Of a stretch of 64,000 nucleotides of DNA, positions 1-9,172 are shown one piece after another. The DNA comes from Alteromonadaceae bacterium BrNp21-10 (GTDB lineage Bacteria; Pseudomonadota; Gammaproteobacteria; Enterobacterales; Alteromonadaceae). The stretch's first letter is position 1. Each line of letters begins with the position of its first letter. The position numbers were made by a program, and so were the translations under genes. The stretch spans positions 1 to 64,000 of the forward strand of contig JAUHQD010000017.1 in NCBI GenBank assembly GCA_030418115.1, read 5' to 3'. The notes beneath the pieces are model-generated. The model did not search any database. It was not told where the DNA came from and saw only the letters and a program-made list of their open reading frames with translations.

Positions 1-49
1 TGCCTTTGGCCGCTTCTTTGGCGAAAGCTTCTAATTCTTTTTTGTTCAT
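1..49 (-). CDS. IS256-family transposase, N-terminal fragment (partial)
   Basis: Only the first 16 codons are visible, starting MNKKELEAFAKEAAKG. This matches the usual N-terminus of IS256/mutator transposases in Proteobacteria, a short basic helix before the KTEDDL region. An alternative ATG two codons upstream (53-55) would add MQ. Whether the rest of the DDE transposase is intact cannot be judged. The call rests on a short but characteristic stretch. Confidence 0.5.
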   Translation of the reverse strand, partial: MNKKELEAFAKEAAKG

Positions 50-120
50 TTGCATCTACCTATCCTTAACTCTTACTAGAGTATGTTGTGATAGGCAGTT
101 ACACAAAATTAGTTACAGGC
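1..120 (-). mobile_element. End of an IS256-family insertion sequence (cut by window edge)
   Basis: The window opens inside the start of a minus-strand IS256-type transposase. About 45 bases outside its start lies an AT-rich block (about 93-120) containing ttacacaaaatt and ending in acaggc. Read inward from the outside, it resembles the terminal inverted repeats of IS256-family elements, which commonly carry a TTGTGTAA core. This probably marks the element's outer boundary. The other end and any target duplication lie outside the window. The boundary is inferred; the transposase start is seen directly. Confidence 0.55.
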
Positions 121-170
121 TTTACTAAAATCAAAGACATCTTTAAGCAATCCAGTTAATAATATACCTC

Positions 171-197
171 AATGTCAGCAAACGGTATGCTGACATT
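171..197. promoter_or_regulatory. Perfect 9-bp inverted repeat upstream of the AraC gene (possible operator)
   Basis: aatgtcagc (171-179) is repeated inverted as gctgacatt (189-197) around a 9-base centre. The repeat ends 20 bases before the AraC-family start codon. There is no following T tract, so it reads as an operator or 5' leader hairpin rather than a terminator. Autoregulation by the downstream regulator is an inference. Confidence 0.4.
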
Positions 198-217
198 CTC
201 GTAAACTGAGGCTAACT

Positions 218-1339
218 ATGCAGAGTTTTAACATTACATCTCTTTATGTACTGCTAGATCTGATCACGGTATTTTTACTCGTCCTGTTTGCGTTATTTTT
301 ACTTTCTCGCCGCGACGGGCATCTGTTTCAGCAGCGTATGCTCGGTAGTTTCTTTATTGTATTAGCTTTAAGTTATATGGATGGTGTGTTTGTCAGCTTG
401 AACATATTGCTGCACGGCCAATATCCCTATATGGTCCATTATTGTATGTCCTTTGACTATTTGGTTGGACCTGCATTATATGTGTTTGTTTTATCCCTTA
501 CCCAGCATCAATTTAAACCTAGGTTAACGTTACTCTGGCATACACTGCCTTTTGCTATGCATTTGCTATTTTTGCTGACTAAAGAGGCCTCGTTTGACGA
601 CACAACAGCACCACTTTTCGATAAACAACAAATCTCTATTCTAGTCATTACCAGTACGTCACATTTATTCATCTATTGGCTACTAGTGCTGTCTAAACTT
701 AATCAGTATAAAGCCCGACTCACCGCTAACTTTGCCAACACCGAAGTGCACAGTCTGAGCTGGCTATTGTTTATTTCTTGTGGATTAGCATTAGCCGCTG
801 TCATGCGGTTACTCAATAATTTGCTATGGTTGACCATTCCAGACTATATGTATCAAACGGTATTAGACTTAAAGGTTATTGCCGTGAGTTGTGTTTTCAT
901 ATTTGCCTGTACGGTTATATTTCGCAGTTTAAAGCAGCCCGTATTTATAGATTACAGCCAGCCTGAAAAGTACAAATCATCCGCTTTAGATCTGCATACT
1001 CAAGCGACAATGCTAGCGACTATTCAACAATATATGTTGGAAAAATCCCCCTATTTAGAGGCCTCCTTTAGTTTAAAGCAGCTCGCCGATGAGACCAATT
1101 TAAAGGCCTATCAAGTATCACAGGTGTTAAATGTAACACTACAGCAAAACTTTTTTGATTTTGTGAACAGTTACCGCATCGATGCCAGCAAACGTTTGTT
1201 AACGGAAAAGTCAGCACTGAGTAAGAATATTACGCAAATAATGTATGAAACCGGATTTAACTCAAAGTCGGTGTTTAATACGGTATTTAAAAAAATGACA
1301 GGACTTACCCCCTCGCAATTTCGTAAATCGGCCTTTTAA
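218..1339 (+). CDS. AraC-family transcriptional regulator with membrane-embedded sensor domain
   Basis: 373 aa. The first 230 residues contain about seven hydrophobic segments (first about 8-30, last about 215-235), so the sensor part is embedded in the inner membrane. The last 100 residues form an AraC/XylS double helix-turn-helix; FSLKQLADETNL is the first HTH and the closing segment ends GLTPSQFRKSAF, the standard end of the second HTH. A gaggctaact ribosome site precedes the ATG. Membrane AraC regulators of this layout usually control nearby exported or catabolic genes. The PQQ-propeller gene 114 bp downstream on the same strand is the obvious candidate target, but this is unproven. The ligand is unknown. 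Confidence 0.88.
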   Translation: MQSFNITSLYVLLDLITVFLLVLFALFLLSRRDGHLFQQRMLGSFFIVLALSYMDGVFVSLNILLHGQYPYMVHYCMSFDYLVGPALYVFVLSLTQHQFKPRLTLLWHTLPFAMHLLFLLTKEASFDDTTAPLFDKQQISILVITSTSHLFIYWLLVLSKLNQYKARLTANFANTEVHSLSWLLFISCGLALAAVMRLLNNLLWLTIPDYMYQTVLDLKVIAVSCVFIFACTVIFRSLKQPVFIDYSQPEKYKSSALDLHTQATMLATIQQYMLEKSPYLEASFSLKQLADETNLKAYQVSQVLNVTLQQNFFDFVNSYRIDASKRLLTEKSALSKNITQIMYETGFNSKSVFNTVFKKMTGLTPSQFRKSAF

Positions 1340-1371
1340 TTACCCCTTAGAAATTGATTAGTCATTATTTG

Positions 1372-1393
1372 GTTCGACTTTGTAAAGTCGAAC
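1372..1393. repeat. 22-bp perfect palindrome between AraC and PQQ-propeller genes
   Basis: gttcgacttt and aaagtcgaac face each other across two bases. The palindrome sits 60 bp upstream of the next start codon and 33 bp after the AraC stop. It could be an operator or a weak transcription stop. The two-base centre is too tight for a good hairpin loop, which favours a protein-binding site. Function is inferred. Confidence 0.4.
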
Positions 1394-1453
1394 GTTATCT
1401 TTGCAATAATTCGTTCTAATTCGGATTCCTAACTTAATCTTTGGAATCATAAA

Positions 1454-3268
1454 ATGCGTCATTATCTGTGTAGTCTTTTAATCTTTGCTTGCAGCTTGTC
1501 TGTCCATGCACGAGAGTCTTTAAAAACCTTTCACCCTGAAACAGCTTGGTCTTTTAATAGCCAACATCCTATCTATGCAGCTTCCGCAATAAAGGCGGAT
1601 AGAGTGTATATTGCCAACAGCGGTGGCGTGGTTTTTGGCTTAAACCGCTTATCCGGCAAAGAAATATGGCGCTTCACTACTGCCGGGCCCATCTATAGTG
1701 ATGTGTCACTTTCTGCTAAAGGGGTATATGTTCAATCTGATGATGGCTACCTATATAAACTCAATCAACGTGATGGAAAATTGATTTGGAAAACCCAAGT
1801 CAATACGCAAAATACGCTACACCGCCCACCGATTTTTAGCGATGCAGGCTGGGATTATCGCAGTTCTGCTGCCGTTGAATACGACGGCCAAGTATTGCTA
1901 GGCAGTGCAGATCATCATTTGTATTCGTTAGATGCAACCACTGGCAAAATACTCTGGAAATTCAAGTCGGATGCGTCTATTCGTGCCACCCCCATGGTCG
2001 CTGAACAACAAGTTGTGTTTGGCAGTTTTGGCGGATTTCTTTACAACCTAGACGTAAAAACAGGTAAACAGAAATGGGTGTATGACACCAATCAAATTGT
2101 CAGTGGTACATCAACGTTAGTGATGATCAATTCACAAGCGACATTACATCAAGGGGTTGTGTATGTCGGTAGCCGTGACACCAATTTATATGCAGTCGAT
2201 ATGCAAACGGGGCAACTTAAATGGTTTTACCCTTATCGAGACTCATGGATTGAATCACCGGCGACCATTGTCGACAACGTGGTGCATTTAGGCTCATCTT
2301 TTAAGCGTGCTCAAGTTGCTCTTGATGCTACAAACGGCGAACTAATTTGGCAAACTAATGTTGCCAAAGGGCTGTCATTTGCACGTCAAGCAGTCACCAA
2401 CGATGCCGTATACGCAGGTACCGTGGGTGTTGGTGGTATGCAATATAGTGGATTTTTGACTGATGGAGGCTTACTTAAGTTAGACCGAAAAAGCGGTCAG
2501 GAAATCTGGCGTTTCCCATTAGCTTTACAAAAAAACAAGCCCGAACACGGTGTACTCTCCGCCCCCCAAGTAACCGAAGAAATGATTTATTTTGGTGGCC
2601 TTGATGGCCTATTCTACGCGTTAGTTGAAAAAACCACTGCCCATGCCATATACAGCTTTGAAGCGCAACGTGACCAATTAACACCCGGTGAAACCACCCG
2701 TTTAAGTTGGGACGTACTGGAGGGAGTAGAAGTGAGATTAAATGGCAATAAAGTCGCCAATACCGACTCGCTGTTAATTACTCCAACCCAAGCCACTCAT
2801 TACACCTTAACCACTGCCGGTAATATTACCGACAAGCAACAAATCACCGTAGACATTATGCCTGCTGCCCAAATCAACCTTGCTCGATTTGGTATTGCCA
2901 GCGCCTCATCAATTGAAACAAACAATCCAGCATTGAGTGCTAAATATGCAATAGACAGTGACAAGACCACCCGCTGGAGCAGTGAATGGGCGGATCCGCA
3001 ATGGATAACCGTCGACCTTGGTAAGCCATATACACTGGGCCGTGTGGTGTTAAATTGGGAAGGTGCGTTTTCTAGTCATTACCAGTTAGCCATCTCCGAC
3101 GATAATCAGCAATGGCAGACCTTTTATGAACAACAACAAGGTAGTGGTAAAATTGAAGATATAACGACATCTGCAACAGGGCGGTATGTCCGTTTACTTA
3201 GCGCCAAAAGAGCCACCCAATACGGCGTATCCTTGTATGAATTTGAAGTATACGAAAAAGATGAATAG
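1454..3268 (+). CDS. Exported PQQ-like beta-propeller protein with C-terminal F5/8 type C (discoidin) domain
   Basis: 604 aa. Residues 1-19 form a Sec signal peptide ending SVHA. Residues about 30-390 hold repeated blades of the PQQ/BamB type, with recurring patterns such as GKEIWRF, GKLIWKT, GKILWKF and GQLKWFY. A short Ig-like strand region (about 395-465) follows. The last 130 residues match an F5/8 type C (discoidin) carbohydrate-binding domain, with the typical AIDSDKTTRWSSEWADPQWI and VDLGKPY segments. No catalytic residues for a quinoprotein dehydrogenase are evident, so a periplasmic or surface binding/scaffold role is more likely than enzyme activity. A strong bidirectional terminator follows directly. 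Confidence 0.85.
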   Translation: MRHYLCSLLIFACSLSVHARESLKTFHPETAWSFNSQHPIYAASAIKADRVYIANSGGVVFGLNRLSGKEIWRFTTAGPIYSDVSLSAKGVYVQSDDGYLYKLNQRDGKLIWKTQVNTQNTLHRPPIFSDAGWDYRSSAAVEYDGQVLLGSADHHLYSLDATTGKILWKFKSDASIRATPMVAEQQVVFGSFGGFLYNLDVKTGKQKWVYDTNQIVSGTSTLVMINSQATLHQGVVYVGSRDTNLYAVDMQTGQLKWFYPYRDSWIESPATIVDNVVHLGSSFKRAQVALDATNGELIWQTNVAKGLSFARQAVTNDAVYAGTVGVGGMQYSGFLTDGGLLKLDRKSGQEIWRFPLALQKNKPEHGVLSAPQVTEEMIYFGGLDGLFYALVEKTTAHAIYSFEAQRDQLTPGETTRLSWDVLEGVEVRLNGNKVANTDSLLITPTQATHYTLTTAGNITDKQQITVDIMPAAQINLARFGIASASSIETNNPALSAKYAIDSDKTTRWSSEWADPQWITVDLGKPYTLGRVVLNWEGAFSSHYQLAISDDNQQWQTFYEQQQGSGKIEDITTSATGRYVRLLSAKRATQYGVSLYEFEVYEKDE

Positions 3269-3285
3269 CGGGCGTTAATGAGGTT

Positions 3286-3315
3286 ATTTATGCCCTCAAT
3301 TAAGAGGGCATAAAT
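3286..3315. terminator. Bidirectional Rho-independent terminator
   Basis: A perfect 12-bp stem (atttatgccctc / gagggcataaat) with a six-base loop lies between two convergent genes and is flanked by A/T-rich DNA on both sides. It overlaps the stop codon of the minus-strand metallophosphoesterase gene. Confidence 0.8.
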
Positions 3316-4907
3316 TAAATTTTCGGTTGTGCCTTATTGCTACTGTCCATGGCGTCTTTAAAATCACCCCAATTAACCATGTCTTCCACAAAATAATCAA
3401 AGGCACGTTCCGGGCCTTTAACTCGCGCGCTGTTATTGACCAAATCTAAAATATAAAACGCGCGCAACACCCCTTGGCGCCGATAGCCACTATTTTTACG
3501 TGGGATAATTTGATCTCGCCATGTACCAAAATTGATGTAAGTACTTGGATGCTTACCGCCAATATTCGGTTGTTCCTCCAAAGGTACGTGAGTATGTCCC
3601 TCACCATGAATTTGAAAGCCATAATGTCGATATTCCGGTAAAAAGGCCGGGAATTGACGCATATCACGCAAACGTAGAGTTTGTTTATGATGTTGACTGA
3701 AAAAAGCCAGTAATTTCATTAACCCGGCTATAGCTGTAATTTCTAATCCTTTGCCATAACGGTGCATTTTTTGTAGTGCCCATTTAGCAAATATAAAGCC
3801 CCATTGTCGCCAAACGGGTGAGGTTTGATAGGTAAAATCCCAACTCAACCACTGGATAATGCAGTCGTACAAAGTGCTCTCGATAATTTTGACTGCATGG
3901 GCACCACGACCTTCATCACGCATTTCAGCTGTTTCTTGCAAGATACGATTCAAAGCAGCATAGGTTGGGCGATAGAGATCCAGTTCATCGAGGATCGATA
4001 ACAAACGCTCATCGGTATCGTGATGATCAGCCAATTGTTGTTTAACTTTATAAATAAAAGTCGATAACACCCCCGCAGCAACCGAGTCACCAAAGCAAGG
4101 TTCAAAAAACGGCGCAAAGCCCAGTTTTTGCCAGTGTTCTATTTGCCAACCATCCGCGGCGGACCAACCCGGAACATCTCCTTCTTCGGGTATGGCTCTG
4201 CTGTTTTCTTTATCACGCCATTGACCGTGGGTGGTAAAAAAGCGAAAGCCGGTATCCCCATAATAGAATGGTAAATAGGGGGCGCTTAAAGGATCTGTAA
4301 ACTGTGATTCATTACCGTACATCCGACCAATAGCTCGACGCTCTTCAATATCAATATCTTCAAGGCGGATACCCAAGGCGGTTTCATAAAAATACGCCAG
4401 TGCTTGTTGATCGCAAAATAACTCTTTATCGTGATTACCCACTGTAATCACAATTTTCACCTGTTGAACATTAGCGTCTCTCTTCAAACACCCAGGTAGC
4501 TCCCGTAACAGCTTAAAGAATTCCGCGTGTTGCACTTCAACAATGTCTTGAATAATTTGATTAACGATGGCAGAAAATTCCTGCACTTTTTCTCGTTGCC
4601 AAGGATAAACACCATGCTCAGCCCAGCGGCTACTGCGGATCATATCGACGATATCGCCATCGAGCACAAATAACACTTCATCAATATGGTAATTTTTACA
4701 GCGCGCCAGCAGGCTGTTGTAGAACGATTCCCACACATGGTTACTTAGATTCTGAAAGCCCACAGTGCCATCGGTTAAATGAATATCACTGACACTCACA
4801 CATAATCGGTTACCACGCTCTGCTGGTGGTTGATTAATGTATTCTAAATACCCGTCATCGGCTTTAGCAAAGCCCATAGAACGTGAAAACTGTTGCCACA
4901 TTGGCAT
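3315..4907 (-). CDS. Calcineurin-like metallophosphoesterase
   Basis: 530 aa, no signal peptide. The five metal-binding blocks of the calcineurin superfamily can be read in order: SDIHL (D41, H43), GDIVD, VGNHDKE, a TTHG block, and GEGHTHVP near the C-terminus. The protein is longer than simple phosphodiesterases, with a helical insertion in the middle. It is the last gene of a five-gene minus-strand operon, ten bases after the GMC oxidoreductase gene. The substrate is unknown. The context (patatin, GMC oxidase, hydrolase) suggests a phosphoester linked to lipid breakdown, which is inference. Confidence 0.85.
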   Translation of the reverse strand: MPMWQQFSRSMGFAKADDGYLEYINQPPAERGNRLCVSVSDIHLTDGTVGFQNLSNHVWESFYNSLLARCKNYHIDEVLFVLDGDIVDMIRSSRWAEHGVYPWQREKVQEFSAIVNQIIQDIVEVQHAEFFKLLRELPGCLKRDANVQQVKIVITVGNHDKELFCDQQALAYFYETALGIRLEDIDIEERRAIGRMYGNESQFTDPLSAPYLPFYYGDTGFRFFTTHGQWRDKENSRAIPEEGDVPGWSAADGWQIEHWQKLGFAPFFEPCFGDSVAAGVLSTFIYKVKQQLADHHDTDERLLSILDELDLYRPTYAALNRILQETAEMRDEGRGAHAVKIIESTLYDCIIQWLSWDFTYQTSPVWRQWGFIFAKWALQKMHRYGKGLEITAIAGLMKLLAFFSQHHKQTLRLRDMRQFPAFLPEYRHYGFQIHGEGHTHVPLEEQPNIGGKHPSTYINFGTWRDQIIPRKNSGYRRQGVLRAFYILDLVNNSARVKGPERAFDYFVEDMVNWGDFKDAMDSSNKAQPKI

Positions 4908-4917
4908 AACAATATCC

Positions 4918-6651
4918 TTATTTTAGATCGCCATTGGGGTTTGGCTTTTCGCCGGTAATGCCTTCAGCAACTCTTTCCGACAACGCCGAAATCGTTGCCA
5001 CTGGATTAGCTCCAACCGCGGTGGGTAGTAGTGCGCCATCAGCCACATACAATCCTTGATAGCCAAACACCTGGCCGAAGGTTTTTTCATCGGCGCTGGT
5101 GACGCCTTTATCTGCAGAATCTGCTATTCGACAACCGCCTAACGAGTGCACCGTGACATTCCGTCTTGCAGGCCATAACCAGTTCGGCATGGGTATAAAT
5201 ACCTTGGCATTGGCCCATTTTTTAAAACGTTTGCCCATATCGGTAATAGCGGTATACAACGGCATATTACTTTTGTAAGGCCAGTCCACATTAAGGAAGC
5301 CGTATTTATCCAGCTGTGCTTTACCATTACTTTTATCAATGCCCATACATAGCAATACCGCAGTAGTATATGAGGCATCCTTTTTAAGCAATTCGGATAA
5401 GGCGTAACCAATTCGACCGGTAGTGACACCACTAAAAAAGCGCTTAAACAATACTTTTATGCTACGCCATAACGCCCCTAGTTGTAGCCAACCTGGCTTT
5501 AATCCTTCGGTATACCAAGCGGCAAAATTAGGGAAGCTGGCATCTTCCAATACATAAGCGTGATCACGATTGAAATTTTTAAATAAATTGTAATCGGTAC
5601 GCTGAGTGATCACTGGACCATAATTAGGATCAGCAGGCTTGTCACCCTCGACCACAAAAGATAAAAAGTCACCATTGCCGGAAAAATGCTGGCCTAAGTT
5701 TTGATTCACTGCTGGTAAGGTTTTGTACACATCACGGCAACGCAGTAGCAATTCATTGGTGCCCAAGGTACCCGCTGATACCACCACCCGTTGTGTGGTG
5801 GCACTGCATTGGATTTTATTATTTTTAAGATCCAACCAGTACACCCGATAACCGTTTTCGCCACTGGCTCTGGAATCATCTTCACCCGCGGCATTAAGGG
5901 GCACTATTTTTTCAGCCAGCACTAGTGTTTCAATTTGTGCTTGGTGCTCATGCTCGGCCACATGCAGGTAATTCAAATCGGTGGTGTTTTTAGAATGAGT
6001 ATTACAACCGACATCGCATTCAGCACAATAAACGCAAGAGGTTTGTACCGCGCCGTAACGGTTTTTGTCTTGCACACCTATATCCAATGGCTTGTCAAAA
6101 TCATTACCAAAAAACACATTAATATCGGTCAGTTCGGAATCCCGACCTTCATGTTTAGCAAAATCTTGGAACAACTTGGTTCGAGCAATGAAGCGGCGAG
6201 GATCCTCATTTTGCGGGATGGGCCGTGCCCCAAGTACTGACTTGGCGGTTTGATAATAAGGCTGCAATACCTCTTTCTTACAACTGGCTGGCCAATTGTC
6301 ATCGAAGACTTCATCGGGGGGCTGTAGAAACACGTTGGCATAGATCAACGAACCACCGCCTAAACCAGCACCAATAACCGCATCCATATGCTCAAAAGCG
6401 CGAATATCAAATAATCCGTAACAATCTTCACTGCCCTTATTTTTTGACTGAGGGGAATCGTTACGTACCACATTCCACAGGTTTTTAGCCATATCATGAG
6501 GTGTACGGGGAAAGGACCCCATGGGATAGCGCTTCCCCCGTTCTAATAACTTCACCTTACCCGGCCATTTCTTTGATAAGCGGCAGGTATTGATGGAGCC
6601 ACCAAAACCACTACCAATCACAATGGCTTGATATTCTAGTTGTGTTGTCAC
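4918..6651 (-). CDS. GMC-family FAD oxidoreductase, cholesterol-oxidase-like
   Basis: 577 aa. An FAD-binding Rossmann motif (VIGSGFGGS) starts at residue 11. A second GMC block reads GAGLGGGSLIYANV, and the C-terminal block includes VHSLGGCRIADS and VADGALLPTAVGANP, all as in cholesterol-oxidase-type GMC enzymes. A Cys-rich stretch, CVYCAECDVGC, lies mid-protein; it recalls the cluster-like segment of bacterial GMC enzymes of this branch. No signal peptide is present, so it is probably cytoplasmic or peripheral. It lies 71 bp after the patatin gene in the same operon. The expected activity is oxidation of a sterol, long-chain or cyclic alcohol; the exact substrate cannot be read from sequence. 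Confidence 0.9.
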   Translation of the reverse strand: MTTQLEYQAIVIGSGFGGSINTCRLSKKWPGKVKLLERGKRYPMGSFPRTPHDMAKNLWNVVRNDSPQSKNKGSEDCYGLFDIRAFEHMDAVIGAGLGGGSLIYANVFLQPPDEVFDDNWPASCKKEVLQPYYQTAKSVLGARPIPQNEDPRRFIARTKLFQDFAKHEGRDSELTDINVFFGNDFDKPLDIGVQDKNRYGAVQTSCVYCAECDVGCNTHSKNTTDLNYLHVAEHEHQAQIETLVLAEKIVPLNAAGEDDSRASGENGYRVYWLDLKNNKIQCSATTQRVVVSAGTLGTNELLLRCRDVYKTLPAVNQNLGQHFSGNGDFLSFVVEGDKPADPNYGPVITQRTDYNLFKNFNRDHAYVLEDASFPNFAAWYTEGLKPGWLQLGALWRSIKVLFKRFFSGVTTGRIGYALSELLKKDASYTTAVLLCMGIDKSNGKAQLDKYGFLNVDWPYKSNMPLYTAITDMGKRFKKWANAKVFIPMPNWLWPARRNVTVHSLGGCRIADSADKGVTSADEKTFGQVFGYQGLYVADGALLPTAVGANPVATISALSERVAEGITGEKPNPNGDLK

Positions 6652-6722
6652 TGTATGCTCTCCCTACTGAAACAGTTTTTACTTTGCGACTACCCTATCT
6701 AATGATTTTTGTGATGGATTAC

Positions 6723-8270
6723 CTACCAACGAATACCGTAGGTTTCCCATAACTCACCCATAAAGAAACGCCCAAATTTTCCCACAGTTTTGACTTTATC
6801 GGCAGTGGAATCAGCATTTAATACGGTGATTGTTGACACTAATTTAACCAAGTCTTTGACTCCTAGAGTTAGGATACCAGCACCAATTACTTCAGCCTCT
6901 TTATCCGTACCTTTATGCAGCGTGGTGTACAAAGTGGTGGTATCCGACCATAGATCAAACGCCAAATCATCGCGCACGACTTTTTTCCCCGCCAGATAAT
7001 ATTCTTGACCTTGATGGTTGAAGCCAAGCTCATACACCATAAATTTGGTTTCAGGCTCTTCTGCAGGAAAAAATAAATTAAAGACTCCACTATGCGCTGG
7101 CATGCCCTTACCCAAAGGCTCAAAATCTATTGTCCCGCCCAAGCCACCAGGGTGTGCGCCGGTTTTCACGAACTGGTCAATATCGTCGATATCCACCTGT
7201 GCATGCATGGCTAATTTAGTGCGCTGCTGCTTACCGCTTTCGGCACCTTTTTTAGGCACTGTTTCATCTAAGGTGAAATAGCCGGCCATGGTTTCTTTGA
7301 ATTGAATACCCAGAGTTTTCGTTGTCATTGTTGTTACCTGAGGTTCAAAAGGAACCCCCTCCTTTGTCATTGAATTTAAATAAGTTTGCGCGTCTTCTTT
7401 GCCCAATTCAATTAATTGAGCATGGCTAATATCCCCCGTATACAAAGCCGAATCCAAAGGTAGTGGATGTGCTGGCTTAATTAAATGCAAACGGATGGGT
7501 TGCTGGTGCCCGTAAACCGTTTCACCGGCTTCAATACGTTGATTAATCTGCTGTATTTGTTCGAATTCTTTATGCAGTGCGCCATTGGCACTCATTTCTA
7601 ACATTTGCACATACAGGTCCAATACCCCAGAGCGGTATTGAGAGATATTACCCATGATCCATACTAGCCAGATTTCATTGGCTCCGCGCTTTACCGCTTC
7701 CATCAAATTGGCATCTTGAATGAATCCTGAGTCCAAATATATTTCACCATCAATATCCACCGGCGGTAAAGCCCCCGGTAAGGACATGCCCGCAACCAAA
7801 TAATCTTCTGTCATCTGCTGATGGGGAATAACTACATTAGTCTTGCTGGCAAAATGACACAAATTAAACGTTGCTTCTATTCCTTGGGCAGCACGAATAC
7901 GCTCAAAATCAATGCCCAAATGCGGATAGACTTTTTTTCTAAAACCATCGGCACTGGCGGCTGCGGTAAAATTTTTAAGACTTAAACATTGATGTAACGG
8001 CATAAAGGCAATGGTGTCGCGCATATTCAATGTGCGCCAGCGTTCAGAGATATTTTTGGCATCCAACCCAGACAACAGCATTGCCAAATTTAACGACCCG
8101 CCGGAAGTACCATCCATATGCTGAAAGCTCAAGCCATGCTCAAATAATACTTCTAGCACCCCAGCCACGTAAGACAGACGCAAACCGCCGCCAGGTAAAA
8201 TCAGCGAGCGCTTGACTTGTTGATCGTCACTTGCAGCACCTTGCGGTATATGTGTGTTAGCTGTCATCAA
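6723..8270 (-). CDS. Patatin-like phospholipase with extra C-terminal domain
   Basis: 515 aa. The patatin core is clear: oxyanion motif GGGLRLSY (27-34), nucleophile elbow GTSGG (Ser56) and the dyad Asp in IYLDSGF. Expected activity is acyl hydrolysis of phospholipid or acyl ester. After residue about 310 comes a second, beta-rich region beginning near LGIQFKETMAGYF. I recall this kind of segment from proteins associated with GMC oxidases, but cannot confirm it here. The dyad motif is DSG rather than the common DGG/DGA. The gene is third in the operon, 11 bp after the decarboxylase-like gene. Confidence 0.87.
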   Translation of the reverse strand: MMTANTHIPQGAASDDQQVKRSLILPGGGLRLSYVAGVLEVLFEHGLSFQHMDGTSGGSLNLAMLLSGLDAKNISERWRTLNMRDTIAFMPLHQCLSLKNFTAAASADGFRKKVYPHLGIDFERIRAAQGIEATFNLCHFASKTNVVIPHQQMTEDYLVAGMSLPGALPPVDIDGEIYLDSGFIQDANLMEAVKRGANEIWLVWIMGNISQYRSGVLDLYVQMLEMSANGALHKEFEQIQQINQRIEAGETVYGHQQPIRLHLIKPAHPLPLDSALYTGDISHAQLIELGKEDAQTYLNSMTKEGVPFEPQVTTMTTKTLGIQFKETMAGYFTLDETVPKKGAESGKQQRTKLAMHAQVDIDDIDQFVKTGAHPGGLGGTIDFEPLGKGMPAHSGVFNLFFPAEEPETKFMVYELGFNHQGQEYYLAGKKVVRDDLAFDLWSDTTTLYTTLHKGTDKEAEVIGAGILTLGVKDLVKLVSTITVLNADSTADKVKTVGKFGRFFMGELWETYGIRW

Positions 8271-8281
8271 AGCCCCCTAGA

Positions 8282-9154
8282 TCAACGCGCTGGAATGGGG
8301 GCATTGGGTGGTGCCAACCATTCTTCACTTAAATCTAAATCCACTACTGATCCCATACCCTGTGGCGCTTGTTGTGGTAATTGTTCGAAGTCTAAAAACC
8401 AACTCTCCATATGATCATCCAAGGTGCCAAAAATGGTCGGCATGTAAGCCGTCATCATTGCCTCTTCTATTTCTAATTCTTTAAGCCCTTGCAAACGCGG
8501 ATGGTCACCAATCACAAATCGCGCTTTAGCTTTACCAAACAACTTCAAACCCAGTTTGGTACTGAGAATAATATCGGATTTCATCAACATGCCGCGAAAG
8601 GAGCAATAATTAGAGGCGCGAGTTTTTAGAGGTAATCGACATTTACTCGGCTTAGTTATTTCCAAATAGGTTACTAGCTGACCATCTAAGTCATATTGAC
8701 TGCTGACCTTATCTTCACTCACCTTAAAATCGAGATTGGCTTGATGCTTGGGCATGCCCCAAATGCCTTTGCCGCCTTTAACTGAGATAGGCGAAGACAC
8801 CGGTAAGTCGACCACATATTGCCCGGTTTTAAACCAATTCATAAACACACCGGGCAATAATCGTGGTGCCGGCTTTTTGCCATGGGTACAAGCAATGGCA
8901 ATACTGTATTCAATATATTTGCCGATGGTGGTTTTTTGGTAATCAATCACCGTTACCACTAACAACGCTTTTTTCCACAAGCGCAGCGGATGAATATTGG
9001 CCGGTAAAAACTGTTTTGCCTTCTCGGCATTAATTGGGAAAACCGCCATAAATGCCGGCGAGTCTGTGGCTTCAACGGGCAAGCTAAAAGGAATACCGTC
9101 TACTAATGCATAGCGACCTGCATAATCCTTAATTCTTTGTGGTATACCAAACAT
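8282..9154 (-). CDS. Acetoacetate decarboxylase-family protein
   Basis: 290 aa. The sequence follows the ADC fold family: an N-terminal FMAVFPINAEKAKQFLP segment, a central YIEYSIAI strand and the loop KGGKGIWGMPKHQANLDF, where family members place the Schiff-base lysine region. Many homologues outside true acetoacetate decarboxylases act on other beta-keto acids or have unknown roles, so the substrate is open. It lies between the alpha/beta hydrolase and patatin genes with gaps of 18 and 11 bp, so it is cotranscribed. Removal of a beta-keto carboxylate after oxidation by the GMC enzyme is an attractive but unproven role. Confidence 0.8.
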   Translation of the reverse strand: MFGIPQRIKDYAGRYALVDGIPFSLPVEATDSPAFMAVFPINAEKAKQFLPANIHPLRLWKKALLVVTVIDYQKTTIGKYIEYSIAIACTHGKKPAPRLLPGVFMNWFKTGQYVVDLPVSSPISVKGGKGIWGMPKHQANLDFKVSEDKVSSQYDLDGQLVTYLEITKPSKCRLPLKTRASNYCSFRGMLMKSDIILSTKLGLKLFGKAKARFVIGDHPRLQGLKELEIEEAMMTAYMPTIFGTLDDHMESWFLDFEQLPQQAPQGMGSVVDLDLSEEWLAPPNAPIPAR

Positions 9155-9172
9155 AATCCTTCACTCCTGGTG

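Noticed and set aside
5935-6253. Two plus-strand open frames of 101 and 62 codons
   Set aside because: They are antisense to a clearly coding GMC oxidoreductase gene and show no similarity of their own.
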